DNA from: Marvinbryantia formatexigens DSM 14469
Lineage (GTDB): Bacteria > Bacillota > Clostridia > Lachnospirales > Lachnospiraceae
Assembly (NCBI RefSeq): GCF_025148285.1
Contig: NZ_CP102268.1
Span: 2,273,001-2,337,000, forward strand
DNA length: 64,000 bases
Direction: 5' to 3'
Shown: positions 48,684 through 57,246 of the stretch, piece by piece
Layout of the letters: every line of letters starts with the position of its first letter
Position numbering within the stretch: position 1 is the stretch's first letter
Position numbers and translations under genes: made by a program
The notes under the pieces: model-generated
What the model saw: only the letters and a program-made list of their open reading frames with translations
The model's database searches: none
What the model was told of the DNA's origin: nothing

Positions 48684-50033
48684 ATGAACCTGATAGAGAC
48701 TGTTAAGGCGGCAGGGGTCGTGGGTGCCGGGGGCGCCGGCTTCCCGACCCATGTGAAGCTGAATACAAAGGTGGAATATTTTATTGTAAACGCCGCGGAA
48801 TGCGAGCCGCTGATTGAAACGGACAAATATCTGTGCCGTACCTGGGCAGAGCGGATTGTCCGGACGATTCCGGTGATCGCAGACTTTCTGGGAGCCTCTA
48901 AAAAAGTAATTGCCCTGAAGGCAAAATATGAGAGGGAAATCGCCGCATTGAAGCAGGCTGTGGAAACGTGCGGAAGCGATGTGGAGATTTTCGGGCTGGG
49001 GTATTTTTACCCGGCGGGAGACGAACAGACGCTGATACAGCAGGTAACGGGAAGAAGCGTGCCGGAGAGAGGGCTTCCTTCCGACGTGGGCTGTGTGGTA
49101 GATAATGTGGGCACGGTGCTGAACATCGCCGATGCCCTGGAGGGAAAGCCTGTCACGGAGAAATACCTGTCCGTGGTGGGAGAGGTGCGCCAGACGCTGC
49201 TTCTGCGTGTGCCGGTGGGGACGCCGGTGCTGGAATGCGTGAAGGAGGCACAGCCTCTGATCTCCGATTATGCTCTGATCATGGGCGGGCCCATGATGGG
49301 AAAACAGCTGACGGAGCGGACGGCTATGGAAGCGGCGGTGGTGACGAAGACAACCGGAAATATTATGGTCCTGCCAAAGGAGCACTATCTGTTTAAAAGA
49401 GCGGCGCTTCCGATGGAGACCATAAAGCGGCAGACGAGGAGCGCCTGTATCCAGTGCCGGATGTGTACGGACCTGTGTCCGAGATATCTGATAGGGCATC
49501 AGATGAGACCGAATCTGGTGATGCGGAATCTGTGGCGCGAGGAGACGGCGAAGGACGATGAGGAATTTCTGAAGATGTTCGGCGACGCTGCAAACTGCTG
49601 CAGCTGCGGTGTGTGCGAAATGTTCGCCTGCCCGATGGGGCTCTCCCCGCGCAAGGTGAACGAGTACATGAAGGGCGAGCTGCGGAAACGGGGGATCCAG
49701 GTGCCGAAGAATCCGGAGGCACATGCGCGGGAATTTGTGGATGAGCGCAAGACGCCCACAAACCGTCTGGTGGCGAGGCTGGATCTGAGTAAATATTATG
49801 GAAAGCATCCGCAGGAGTGCCGGGAACTTTATCCGGAGACGGTGTTCATTCCCTTCTCCCAGCATATCGGGAAACCGGCGGAAACGGTGAAAAAGGCGGG
49901 AGATACGGTAGCCAGGGGCGAACTGCTGGCGGCTGCCGCGGAGGGACTCTCCGCCAACATTCACTCCAGCGTGGACGGAGTGGTGGAAGAAATAACAGAA
50001 AAAGGCGCGCGTATCCGCTGCGGAAAGGAGTGA
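48684..50033 (+). CDS. PduS-like cobalamin reductase/RnfC-like electron-transfer protein
   Basis: This is a 449-residue flavo-iron-sulfur protein. The N-terminal GAGGAGFPTHVKL and NAAECEPLIETDKYL form the NADH/FMN-binding RnfC/Nqo1-like domain. Two [4Fe-4S] motifs follow: C255..C..C...C (CIQCRMCTDLC) and a second C..C..C....CP motif (CSCGVCEMFACP). The C-terminus has a biotinyl-like sandwich (GDTVARGELLAAAAEGLSANIHSSVDGVVEEI). This is the architecture of PduS, which reduces cob(III)alamin for the adenosyltransferase. It starts 16 bases after eutN and is followed by its likely shell partner. An in-frame extension upstream overlaps eutN and is rejected. Confidence 0.9.
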   Translation: MNLIETVKAAGVVGAGGAGFPTHVKLNTKVEYFIVNAAECEPLIETDKYLCRTWAERIVRTIPVIADFLGASKKVIALKAKYEREIAALKQAVETCGSDVEIFGLGYFYPAGDEQTLIQQVTGRSVPERGLPSDVGCVVDNVGTVLNIADALEGKPVTEKYLSVVGEVRQTLLLRVPVGTPVLECVKEAQPLISDYALIMGGPMMGKQLTERTAMEAAVVTKTTGNIMVLPKEHYLFKRAALPMETIKRQTRSACIQCRMCTDLCPRYLIGHQMRPNLVMRNLWREETAKDDEEFLKMFGDAANCCSCGVCEMFACPMGLSPRKVNEYMKGELRKRGIQVPKNPEAHAREFVDERKTPTNRLVARLDLSKYYGKHPQECRELYPETVFIPFSQHIGKPAETVKKAGDTVARGELLAAAAEGLSANIHSSVDGVVEEITEKGARIRCGKE

Positions 50034-50037
50034 AAAC

Positions 50038-50577
50038 ATGAGTCTGGCGATTGGCATGGTTGAATTAAACAGTATTGCAAGGGGCATTGAGACCTGTGAT
50101 TATATGGTCAAGGCGGCGCAGATTGAGTTACTCCGTTCCTCTACCGTGTGTCCGGGGAAATTTATGATTTTAATCGGGGGCGATACCGGCGATGTGCGTG
50201 CATCCATGAAGGAGGGCATATCAAGGGGCGGCGAGTGCGTAGTGGATACCCTGCTTTTGCCGAATGTCCATCCCACCCTGATTCCGGCGATGACGGGGAC
50301 AACGCAGGTGCCGGATTACGGCGCGGTGGGCGTGCTGGAGTTTTATTCCGTAGCCGCGGCGATTACCGCTGCGGACAAGGCGGCGAAGGCGGCGAATGTC
50401 ACGCTGATGGAGGTCCATATCGGATTTGCCATCGGCGGAAAGGGGTACGTAACCCTCACCGGCGACGTGGGAGCTGTGAGAGCCGCGGTTGAGGCCGCGT
50501 CCAGGGGAAGCGAGCTGCTGGTTGGAACCACGGTGATTCCGCGTCCCGACAGGAAGCTGTTCAATTCCCTTCTGTAA
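50038..50577 (+). CDS. PduT-like tandem-BMC shell protein with pore cysteine
   Basis: This is a 179-residue protein with two BMC domains (AIGMVELNSIARGIETCDYMVKAAQIEL and AVGVLEFYSVAAAITAADKAAKAANVTLMEV). Cys38 in SSTVCPGKFMI stands at the position where PduT binds a [4Fe-4S] cluster at the three-fold pore. It would form trimers able to pass electrons through the shell. It follows the PduS-like gene by 4 bases, as pduT and pduS are also neighbours, supporting a redox pair. Confidence 0.9.
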   Translation: MSLAIGMVELNSIARGIETCDYMVKAAQIELLRSSTVCPGKFMILIGGDTGDVRASMKEGISRGGECVVDTLLLPNVHPTLIPAMTGTTQVPDYGAVGVLEFYSVAAAITAADKAAKAANVTLMEVHIGFAIGGKGYVTLTGDVGAVRAAVEAASRGSELLVGTTVIPRPDRKLFNSLL

Positions 50578-50720
50578 GAGAGGCAAGCAGGAGGAAAAAA
50601 ATTAAGGAAAGCCTGAGAGAAACCTGCCGGAAAGGAATGACAGGCGGTTGTTTACATAAAGCCGGAGACGGGGTACCGTAAGCAGCGGCGGGGGTGCGGG
50701 GCTCAGGGAAAGGAGAAAAT

Positions 50721-51914
50721 ATGAGCGTATTTACAGAGAGTGTTTCAGCATGGGTACAAAACATATCAATTAACTCCGTAATTATGATGATCATGATGAT
50801 TTTTATGCTGGTGGGAGCCATCGATAAAATCCGCGGCAATAAAAAAGGGTACGGTGAAAAGTTTGAAGAGGGCTTCAACGCGATTGGACCGCTTGCTCTT
50901 TCTATGGCGGGCGTAGTGGCGGCGGCTCCGGTACTGGCCGAGATTCTCGGACCGATTATCACACCGATCTACACCTTCTTCGGTGCAGACCCTTCCATGT
51001 TCGCCACCACGCTGCTGGCGTGCGATATGGGCGGATATCCGCTGGCGATGGAGCTGGCGTCCGATGAAGCGATCGGTAACTTTGCAGGACTGATTCTGGG
51101 AACCATGATGGGTCCGACCATCGTATTCACGATTCCGGTAGCGCTGGGCATTATCTCCAAGGACGACAGGTCTTACCTGGGAGCCGGTGTTCTGGCAGGT
51201 ATGATTACCATCCCAATCGGCTGTATCGTCGGCGGTCTGGCTATGAGCGCCATGACTTCCTACAGTCTGAGCATCGGAAGAATTCTGCAGAACCTGATTC
51301 CGGTTATCATTATCGCTGCTCTGATTGTTATCGGACTGTGGTTTGCTCCGGCAAAGATGATAAAAGGCTTTAATGTATTCGGCACAGGCGTTACGATTGT
51401 AATTACTGCTTTTACTGCTATCGCAGTATTCGAGCAGATTACCGGTATCATGTTCCCGCTGTTTGACGTAATGGCGACCAAGGATGCAGTGACCGGATTA
51501 AGTCCTCTGGACAGCGGTCTTCTGACCTGCGGACAGATTGGTATCGTGCTTATCGGCGCTTTCCCGATGGTGGAGTGGATTACCCGTACCTTCGGCGGCG
51601 TGCTGAAGAAGCTGGGCGGCGTACTTGGTATCAATGAGCAGGCGTCCGCCGGTATGGTAGCGAATCTGGCAAACAACATTGCCATGTTTAATATCATGGG
51701 CGAGATGGATCCCAAAGGCAAGCTGCTGAACGTGGCGTTCGCGGTTTCCGCAGCCTTCGTATTCGGCGACCACCTCGGATTTACCGCAGGCGTAAACCAG
51801 GAAATGGTTACTCCGGTTATTATCGGTAAGCTGGTGGCAGGTATCACCGCTCTGATTGTGGCGAATATTCTGTCTCCGAAGCTGCTTGCGAAGATTAAAT
51901 CGACAGAGAAATAA
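50721..51914 (+). CDS. eutH: Ethanolamine permease EutH
   Basis: This 397-residue membrane transporter has about ten transmembrane segments. Diagnostic stretches include INSVIMMIMMIFMLVGAIDKIRGNKKGYGEKFEEGFNAIGPLALSM, LACDMGGYPLAMELA and NNIAMFNIMGEMDPKGKLLNVAFAVSAAFVFGDHLGFTAG. It brings ethanolamine (or aids its diffusion at low pH) into the cell. The ATG at 50721 follows AAAGGAG. The further upstream start lacks a ribosome site. Its gene follows the shell genes after 143 bases. Confidence 0.95.
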   Translation: MSVFTESVSAWVQNISINSVIMMIMMIFMLVGAIDKIRGNKKGYGEKFEEGFNAIGPLALSMAGVVAAAPVLAEILGPIITPIYTFFGADPSMFATTLLACDMGGYPLAMELASDEAIGNFAGLILGTMMGPTIVFTIPVALGIISKDDRSYLGAGVLAGMITIPIGCIVGGLAMSAMTSYSLSIGRILQNLIPVIIIAALIVIGLWFAPAKMIKGFNVFGTGVTIVITAFTAIAVFEQITGIMFPLFDVMATKDAVTGLSPLDSGLLTCGQIGIVLIGAFPMVEWITRTFGGVLKKLGGVLGINEQASAGMVANLANNIAMFNIMGEMDPKGKLLNVAFAVSAAFVFGDHLGFTAGVNQEMVTPVIIGKLVAGITALIVANILSPKLLAKIKSTEK

Positions 51915-51978
51915 AACGTTTCATGGAAAACCGCGTCCGGCGGAAACGGCGGGCGCGGCCAACTGAAAGGACGACGGT

Positions 51979-52425
51979 ATGAATATTAGCGAAGAATTGA
52001 TTCGGGAGATTATAACAAAAGTATTGGAAACTGCCACGCAGGAGCAGAAAACGGCGGACTGCGGGTTTGAAAAAATCGTGGATCCCAGCGGTATCATCGG
52101 GATCAAAACCTCCACGGTAAAGTGTGAACCGTTCCAGCAGGAGGGCGTGGCGCTGAAGGATGTGGTGACGCTGGAGGAAGCGCCGCGCATGGGCTGCGGC
52201 ATTATGGAGCTCGACCACACCAGCTTTGAGTGGACACTGACCTACGACGAGTACGATATGGTTATCGAGGGAACGCTGGAAATCGAGATTGACGGAAGAG
52301 TGATATCTGCGGGACCTGGTGATATTATCTATATTCCAAAGAACAGCCATATTCATTTCCAGACGCAGGATAAAACGCGTTATGCATACTTTGTGTATCC
52401 CGCCAACTGGTCGGAGCTGGGCTGA
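51979..52425 (+). CDS. eutQ: EutQ-type cupin
   Basis: This 148-residue protein has a short N-terminal amphipathic helix (ISEELIREIITKVLETA), probably a compartment-targeting peptide. A cupin follows with the conserved core MGCGIMELDHTSFEWTLTYDEYDMVIEGTLEIEIDGRVISAGPGDIIYIPKNSHIHFQT. EutQ has acetate-kinase activity in enteric bacteria and is needed for anaerobic ethanolamine use. In this operon it would take acetyl phosphate from the PduL-type enzyme to ATP. The family match is to the cupin core only. The enteric N-terminal module is absent. Confidence 0.85.
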   Translation: MNISEELIREIITKVLETATQEQKTADCGFEKIVDPSGIIGIKTSTVKCEPFQQEGVALKDVVTLEEAPRMGCGIMELDHTSFEWTLTYDEYDMVIEGTLEIEIDGRVISAGPGDIIYIPKNSHIHFQTQDKTRYAYFVYPANWSELG

Positions 52426-52521
52426 CGGAACGCTGCCGGGCAGAGACAGAACTGAGACGGGCTGACGGAAAGATGCCGGGCAGGATAAATTCCCCGGACC
52501 GGGGAGAGAAGGAGAGCTGCG

Positions 52522-52998
52522 ATGGAGCTGCATTTAAAACAGGGCTATTATAAGGACATCCGGGCGTGCGACGAGATTGCCAGAGGCTCCGTTTTGCACG
52601 AACGGTACTTTTCCGGTTCCTACCGGACAGAGGATTATATCCGGTCCTATTTTCCGGACGACGGAAGAGGACGGCTTTACTTTGCCATGACCCCGCGGGA
52701 TGAGAAGGCGGGGCTGATGGTAATCAGCCGGAACGGATTCACCAACGAATTTCACTATCTGGCTCTTCTGTGCGTAAAGAATGAATTTCGCGGACAGGGT
52801 GTGGGAGCCTGGATGCTGAAGCAATTCGAGCAGATGGGACGCGAGGACGGAAAGCGGAAGGCTTCCCTGACAGTCAGCGATTTCAATGTCCGTGCTTTCG
52901 AGTTTTACAAAAAGAACGGATACTACGAGGTGGGGATGATACCGGACGCGCTGGTTGACGGAATCGGAGAGCATCTGATGCTGAAGGATTTAACGTAG
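52522..52998 (+). CDS. GNAT acetyltransferase at the end of the eut run
   Basis: This is a 158-residue GNAT enzyme with acetyl-CoA motif A LLCVKNEFRGQGVGAWMLKQFEQM, motif B SDFNVRAFEFYKKNGYYEVG and an N-terminal region of the RimI type. It carries no targeting peptide. Substrate is unknown. It follows the cupin gene by 96 bases with GGAGAGAAGGAG before the ATG and is closed by a terminator at 53031. Being last in the transcript it may acetylate amines derived from ethanolamine, but this is only inferred from position. Confidence 0.85.
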   Translation: MELHLKQGYYKDIRACDEIARGSVLHERYFSGSYRTEDYIRSYFPDDGRGRLYFAMTPRDEKAGLMVISRNGFTNEFHYLALLCVKNEFRGQGVGAWMLKQFEQMGREDGKRKASLTVSDFNVRAFEFYKKNGYYEVGMIPDALVDGIGEHLMLKDLT

Positions 52999-53030
52999 AA
53001 AATATAATCTGAAAAAAGAAACAAATGCGG

Positions 53031-53055
53031 GAGCCGGCCAAAAACCGGCTCTTTT
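53031..53055 (+). terminator. Intrinsic terminator closing the eut operon
   Basis: GAGCCGG (53031-53037) pairs with CCGGCTC (53045-53051) followed by TTTT. The stretch to 53229 has no gene. Confidence 0.9.
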
Positions 53056-53229
53056 AATGCTTGCTATCGGACAGGGCAAATGTCATAATAGCAGAAAAGG
53101 AAGCGTCTGTGATGCCAAAAGCGGCGTGTGCAAGCCAGGTCTGCATCCGGTTCAGAAGATGTAGTAACTGAATAAAGGCATGGTTTGCGACGGAGAAAAA
53201 GCAGCCGCGGCACCGGGAAGGAGAACGAA

Positions 53230-53502
53230 ATGAGCGAAGGACTGCGCGTCTGCCGGAAATGCCTGCTCAGAGAGCAGACGGAGGCGGAATATTTTAAGAA
53301 TCTTGAAAGCTATATTGCCGGATTACCGGAGGAAGTGCGTGTAAGCCAGCAGATATACGAGGAACGGCTGGCGTGCTGCAGCCATTGTGAAAATCAGATG
53401 CAGGGGATGTGCCGTCTCTGCGGCTGCTTTGTGGAGCTGCGCGCCGCCATGAAGGTGCGGAAATGCCCGGCGCTGCCGTGCAGATGGAATGCCGTGCCAT
53501 AA
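53230..53502 (+). CDS. Small cysteine-rich protein (DUF6171-like)
   Basis: This is a 90-residue cytoplasmic protein with cysteine pairs CRKCLL near the N-terminus, CCSHCENQMQGMCRLCGCF in the middle and KVRKCPALPCRW near the end, likely a structural zinc protein. A helix with EYFKNLESYIAGL separates the first two groups. Function is unknown. The ATG at 53230 is preferred because AAGGAGAACG precedes it. The upstream 15 residues are basic and lack a ribosome site. The gene is monocistronic. Confidence 0.75.
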   Translation: MSEGLRVCRKCLLREQTEAEYFKNLESYIAGLPEEVRVSQQIYEERLACCSHCENQMQGMCRLCGCFVELRAAMKVRKCPALPCRWNAVP

Positions 53503-53619
53503 TAAAGAGACTATCGGGTCCGGAAAACCAGACTGCGCGTTACAATTCACGGAATGTTTTTTGGGACAGCCCGCGCGTCACAACAGGGCATTTTAAGAAC
53601 AGATTGTTAGCTGCAAAAA

Positions 53620-53646
53620 GTTACTGTGAATGAAATGAACAGTAAC
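53620..53646. repeat. GTTACTGT/ACAGTAAC inverted repeat
   Basis: GTTACTGT (53620-53627) and ACAGTAAC (53639-53646) have an 11-base loop. TGAACAGTAAC matches the right end of the element at 28278-28288. It lies in the gap before the Tad operon promoter. Confidence 0.6.
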
Positions 53647-53682
53647 ATAATAGTTTTCACATAAAATTCACATCACAATATA

Positions 53683-53711
53683 TTGACACATAACAACATA
53701 TCATATATAAT
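53683..53711 (+). promoter_or_regulatory. Consensus promoter of the Tad operon
   Basis: TTGACA (53683-53688) and TATAAT (53706-53711) with a 17-base spacer match the sigma-A consensus exactly. The start would be near 53718, about 20 bases before the first ATG. No operator is evident, so expression should be strong or constitutive. Confidence 0.8.
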
Positions 53712-53737
53712 CAGATTCATAAGAAAGGAGGAGAGAT

Positions 53738-54241
53738 ATGGAGGCGATATATTTATTACCGTTTCAGGCGGCTGCGGTTCTCTGCGATGTATATCAGAGA
53801 AAAATACCCAATACCCTGATTACCGCCGGGATGATTACAGGCGCGGCGTATCAGTGGAGCGCCAAGGGTCCGCCGGGGCTGCTTGCATTTGCAGAGGGAG
53901 CGCTGCTTCCGCTGCTGGTTCTTGGCATCCTGCACTATTTCCGGATGCTTGGGGCGGGGGATATAAAACTTCTTATGATGTCGGGCGGATTTTTCGGCGC
54001 GGCAGGAAGTCTGAAATGTATCTGTTTATCTTTTCTGGCTGCCGGGGCTCTATCTCTGGCGGTACTTGTCAAGCACCGCGTTCTCATGCGGCGTCTGCAC
54101 TACTTTGTCCAATATATCATAAATTACCGGCAGACCGGGAAATGGACTCCCTATATCCGGGAACGGGAGAATCCGGCATATCTTTATTTTTCCATTCCGG
54201 TGCTCCTTGGAAGTCTGCCGCTTATAGGAGGTTTTTTGTGA
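53738..54241 (+). CDS. Type IV prepilin peptidase, TadV/CpaA-type
   Basis: This 167-residue membrane aspartyl protease (A24) has about five hydrophobic segments. The two catalytic Asp residues are in CDVYQRKIPN (helix 1 loop) and LGAGDIKLLMM. It has no N-terminal methylase domain, so it is the short CpaA/TadV form. It would process Flp-type prepilins, but no pilin gene is present in the window. GAGGAGAGAT precedes the ATG. Confidence 0.85.
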   Translation: MEAIYLLPFQAAAVLCDVYQRKIPNTLITAGMITGAAYQWSAKGPPGLLAFAEGALLPLLVLGILHYFRMLGAGDIKLLMMSGGFFGAAGSLKCICLSFLAAGALSLAVLVKHRVLMRRLHYFVQYIINYRQTGKWTPYIRERENPAYLYFSIPVLLGSLPLIGGFL

Positions 54242-55287
54242 AAAAACAGAAGTTTGCAATTTTAGATATGGAAGAAACATATGCTTACAATCTGATGGAA
54301 TACCTGTCGGAGCGGCAGAGCGTGCCCTTTGAAACAATGGTGTTCGGCAGCGTGGAGAGCCTGCGGGCATATACGCAGCAGAGCACGCTGGATTTGCTGC
54401 TCGTTTCAGAAAAAATGATGTGCGCGGATATCCGGCAGATGAATATCCGCAGAATTATGGTGCTCTCTGAGGGAGAAGCGCTGAGAGAATATGGAGACTG
54501 CCCGGCGGTCTATAAGTATCAGTCCTCGGAAAGTCTGGTTGCAGAGGTGATGAGCTGTTATGCGCGCCAGGAAATTATGCCGCAGCCGGAAATTGCGCTG
54601 AAGCGGCGGGTGCAGATATGCGGGGTGTATTCTCCGGTCAGCCGCTGCGGAAAAACCTGCTTTGCACTGACGCTCGGTCAGATACTGGCGCAGCGCCAGC
54701 CGGTGCTCTACCTTAATCTGGAGGATTATTCCGGCTTTGCAACGCTGCTGGAGCGGCAGACGGTTTCGGATATTTCCGACGTCATGTATTTCCTGCGCCA
54801 GAATCGTGGAAATGTGGTGCTGAAGCTGAATTCTGCCATGCAGAAGCTGGGCGGCATGGATTATCTGCCTCCGGCGCCATGCTCACAGGATTTGCGGGAA
54901 ATCAATCTGGCGGAATGGATACAGCTTCTAAACGAGCTGGTTTCCTTCAGCAGCTATGAAACGATCATTCTTGATATCGGTCAGCCTGTCGGCGAAGTTT
55001 TTTCACTGCTCTCACAGTGCAGTGTAATCTATATGCCGGTGTGTGATGACATCGTATCCAGGGCGAAGACAGATCAGTACGAGAATCTGCTCAGGGAAAT
55101 GGATTACGGGGAAATTCTGGAAAAGTCACATAAAATGGTGCTGCCGTTCTGTACGCCGATGATGCAGGGGGAATATTTTCTGGAGCAGCTTGTGGACGGA
55201 CCAATGGGAGAATTTGTGCGGACGCTGCTGAAGCAGGAGCAGTCCGGATGGGAGGATGGATATGGAACGGGAGCAGGAGGAATTTAA
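54238..55287 (+). CDS. TadZ/CpaE-like ATPase of the Tad system
   Basis: This is a 349-residue MinD/ParA-superfamily protein. An N-terminal receiver-like domain (KKQKFAILDMEETYAYNLMEYLSER) precedes an ATPase domain starting CGVYSPVSRCGKTCFALTLGQILA. Here the usual KGGxGKT is SRCGKT, a deviant Walker A as in many TadZ proteins. LNLEDYSGFATLLERQTVSDISDVMYFLRQ and LDIGQPVGEVFSLL follow. TadZ marks the assembly site of the Tad apparatus. A GTG start follows AGGAGG and overlaps the peptidase stop. The same frame is open further upstream, but it lies within the peptidase gene. Confidence 0.82.
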   Translation: MKKQKFAILDMEETYAYNLMEYLSERQSVPFETMVFGSVESLRAYTQQSTLDLLLVSEKMMCADIRQMNIRRIMVLSEGEALREYGDCPAVYKYQSSESLVAEVMSCYARQEIMPQPEIALKRRVQICGVYSPVSRCGKTCFALTLGQILAQRQPVLYLNLEDYSGFATLLERQTVSDISDVMYFLRQNRGNVVLKLNSAMQKLGGMDYLPPAPCSQDLREINLAEWIQLLNELVSFSSYETIILDIGQPVGEVFSLLSQCSVIYMPVCDDIVSRAKTDQYENLLREMDYGEILEKSHKMVLPFCTPMMQGEYFLEQLVDGPMGEFVRTLLKQEQSGWEDGYGTGAGGI

Positions 55288-56485
55288 GGAGCTGCACGGC
55301 AGACTGATGGAGCTTCTGGATACCGGGCGAGACATCACCGATGAGGAGATTTATGAGCAGATTGACAGGCTGCTGCTGAAAAAGAGCGACAGTCCGTACA
55401 GAAGTCTGCGCAGAAGAGATGCTCTCCGCAGAGAGCTGTTTAATTCTGTGCGCAAGCTGGATATTCTGCAGGAGCTTGTAGATAACGACCGGGTAACGGA
55501 GGTCATGGTGAACGGGCTCGACGGCATTTTTATCGAGCAGTCTGGCAGGGTGGAACGGTGGGATAAAACCTTTTCTTCGCAGGAAAAGGTGGAGGACCTC
55601 GTGCAGATGATTGCGGGCAGGAGCAACCGGATCGTAAATGCGACGGTGCCGATCGTGGATGCCAGGCTGGAAAATGGCGCGCGGGTAAACATGGTGCTCC
55701 CGCCGGTGGCGCTGAATGGTCCGATTATCACCATACGCCAGTTCCCAAAGCACCCGATTACCATGCAGCAGCTTATTGCGTGGGGAGCTGTCACAGAGGA
55801 AGCCGTCTGCTTTTTGCGCAGGCTGGTGATAGCAGGCTACAATATTTTTATAAGCGGCGGAACCGGCTCCGGGAAGACGACATTTTTAAACGCACTGTCT
55901 GATTTCATTCCGAAGGATGAGCGCATTATCACCATAGAGGACAATGCGGAGCTGCAGATACAGGGCGTTTCCAATCTTGTACGGCTGGAGGCGCGCAAAG
56001 AAAATACCCAGGGAGAGCACGCGATTACCATCCGCGACCTTATCCGTGCAAGTCTCAGAATGCGGCCGGACCGTGTGATTGTCGGAGAGGTGCGCGGCGA
56101 GGAAACCATTGATATGATACAGGCAATGAACAATGGTCATGACGGCAGTCTCTCCACCGGTCACGGAAACAGTCCGCGCGATATGCTTGCGCGCCTGGAG
56201 ACGATGGTGCTGATGGGTATCGAACTGCCCGTCTCCGCCGTCCGGCGGCAGATTGCTTCCGGGCTGGACATTATGGTGCACCTGGGGCGGATGCGGGACA
56301 AAAGCAGAAAGGTGCTGGAAATTATCGAAATTACGGGATACCGCTACGAGACGGAGGAAATCCTGACGCATACGCTGTTTGAGTTTGAGGAGGGCAGAAA
56401 AGCGGGCGACAAGCTGGAGGGAAGCCTTGTAAAAAAGGGCGAGCTTCAGCAGAGAAAAAAGCTGGAAAGGGCGGGACTTGGCTGA
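55262..56485 (+). CDS. TadA/CpaF secretion ATPase
   Basis: This is a 407-residue type II/IV secretion ATPase. The N-terminal domain contains VTEVMVNGLDGIFIEQSGRVERW, Walker A is ISGGTGSGKTTFLNAL, and the Asp box is ERIITIEDNAELQI. Walker B is RPDRVIVGEVRGEE, with the His-box HDGSLSTGHGNS. It powers assembly or export by the TadBC membrane platform. The ATG at 55262 is spaced 6 bases from GGGAGG, better than the ATG at 55256, and it lies within the end of the tadZ-like gene. Confidence 0.95.
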   Translation: MEREQEEFKELHGRLMELLDTGRDITDEEIYEQIDRLLLKKSDSPYRSLRRRDALRRELFNSVRKLDILQELVDNDRVTEVMVNGLDGIFIEQSGRVERWDKTFSSQEKVEDLVQMIAGRSNRIVNATVPIVDARLENGARVNMVLPPVALNGPIITIRQFPKHPITMQQLIAWGAVTEEAVCFLRRLVIAGYNIFISGGTGSGKTTFLNALSDFIPKDERIITIEDNAELQIQGVSNLVRLEARKENTQGEHAITIRDLIRASLRMRPDRVIVGEVRGEETIDMIQAMNNGHDGSLSTGHGNSPRDMLARLETMVLMGIELPVSAVRRQIASGLDIMVHLGRMRDKSRKVLEIIEITGYRYETEEILTHTLFEFEEGRKAGDKLEGSLVKKGELQQRKKLERAGLG

Positions 56486-57223
56486 ATGGATTACCGGAAA
56501 TATAAATTTTCACGAAAAGAGCTTGCCGGGAATCTGGGGCTGTTTCTGCTGCTTGCGGCGGCATTCAGTTATCTGTTTTACCGTTCGCTGATTGCATTTA
56601 TCCTCTGTCTGCCGCTGTTTAAGATGTTTTTGAAAATCCGCCGGGAAAGCTGCATGAAAAAGCGGCAGAGAGAGCTTTCCGCACAGTTTCTGGCAGGGAT
56701 GCAGTCGGTCTCCGTGGCGCTCTCGGCGGGATGCTCCGTGGAAAATGCTTTCGGGGAAGCGCTTCGAGAGCTCAGACAGCTATATGAAGAGGATGCCATG
56801 ATTGTGCGGGAATTCCGCTATATTGTTGTCCAGCTTGGCATGAACCGCAGTCTGGAGCAGCTGCTGACCGGTCTGGCGGTGCGCAGCGGCATAGAGGATA
56901 TCCGGAATTTTGCGGATATTTTTTCAGCGGCAAAAAGAACCGGCGGCAATCTGATTGCCATTATCCGCAACACCGTCCAGTGTATTTCCCAGAAGGAGGA
57001 AACGCGGCGCGAAATCAATACCTGCCTTTCGGCAAAGCGGCTGGAGCAGAATATCATGAGCATCGTACCCTGTATGATCCTGGTCTATGTGCAGATGGTT
57101 TCTCCGGGCTTTCTGGACGTCATGTATCACAATCCGGCGGGGATTCTTATCATGAGCATCTGCCTGCTGGTTTATTTCCTGGCATGGCTCTGGGGCAGGA
57201 AAATTGTGAGCATAGAGGTATAA
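56486..57223 (+). CDS. TadB-type inner-membrane platform protein
   Basis: This is a 245-residue T2SS-F-domain protein. Two N-terminal hydrophobic segments (residues about 12-50) precede a cytoplasmic helical F domain (SVALSAGCSVENAFGEALRELRQLYEEDAMIVREF). Two C-terminal transmembrane segments follow (NIMSIVPCMILVYVQMVSPGFLDVMYHNPAGILIMSICLLVYFLAWLWG). It follows the ATPase stop without a gap. It forms the TadBC platform together with the next gene. Confidence 0.9.
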   Translation: MDYRKYKFSRKELAGNLGLFLLLAAAFSYLFYRSLIAFILCLPLFKMFLKIRRESCMKKRQRELSAQFLAGMQSVSVALSAGCSVENAFGEALRELRQLYEEDAMIVREFRYIVVQLGMNRSLEQLLTGLAVRSGIEDIRNFADIFSAAKRTGGNLIAIIRNTVQCISQKEETRREINTCLSAKRLEQNIMSIVPCMILVYVQMVSPGFLDVMYHNPAGILIMSICLLVYFLAWLWGRKIVSIEV

Positions 57224-57246
57224 GAACTAAGGAAAGGAAGGGTGCT

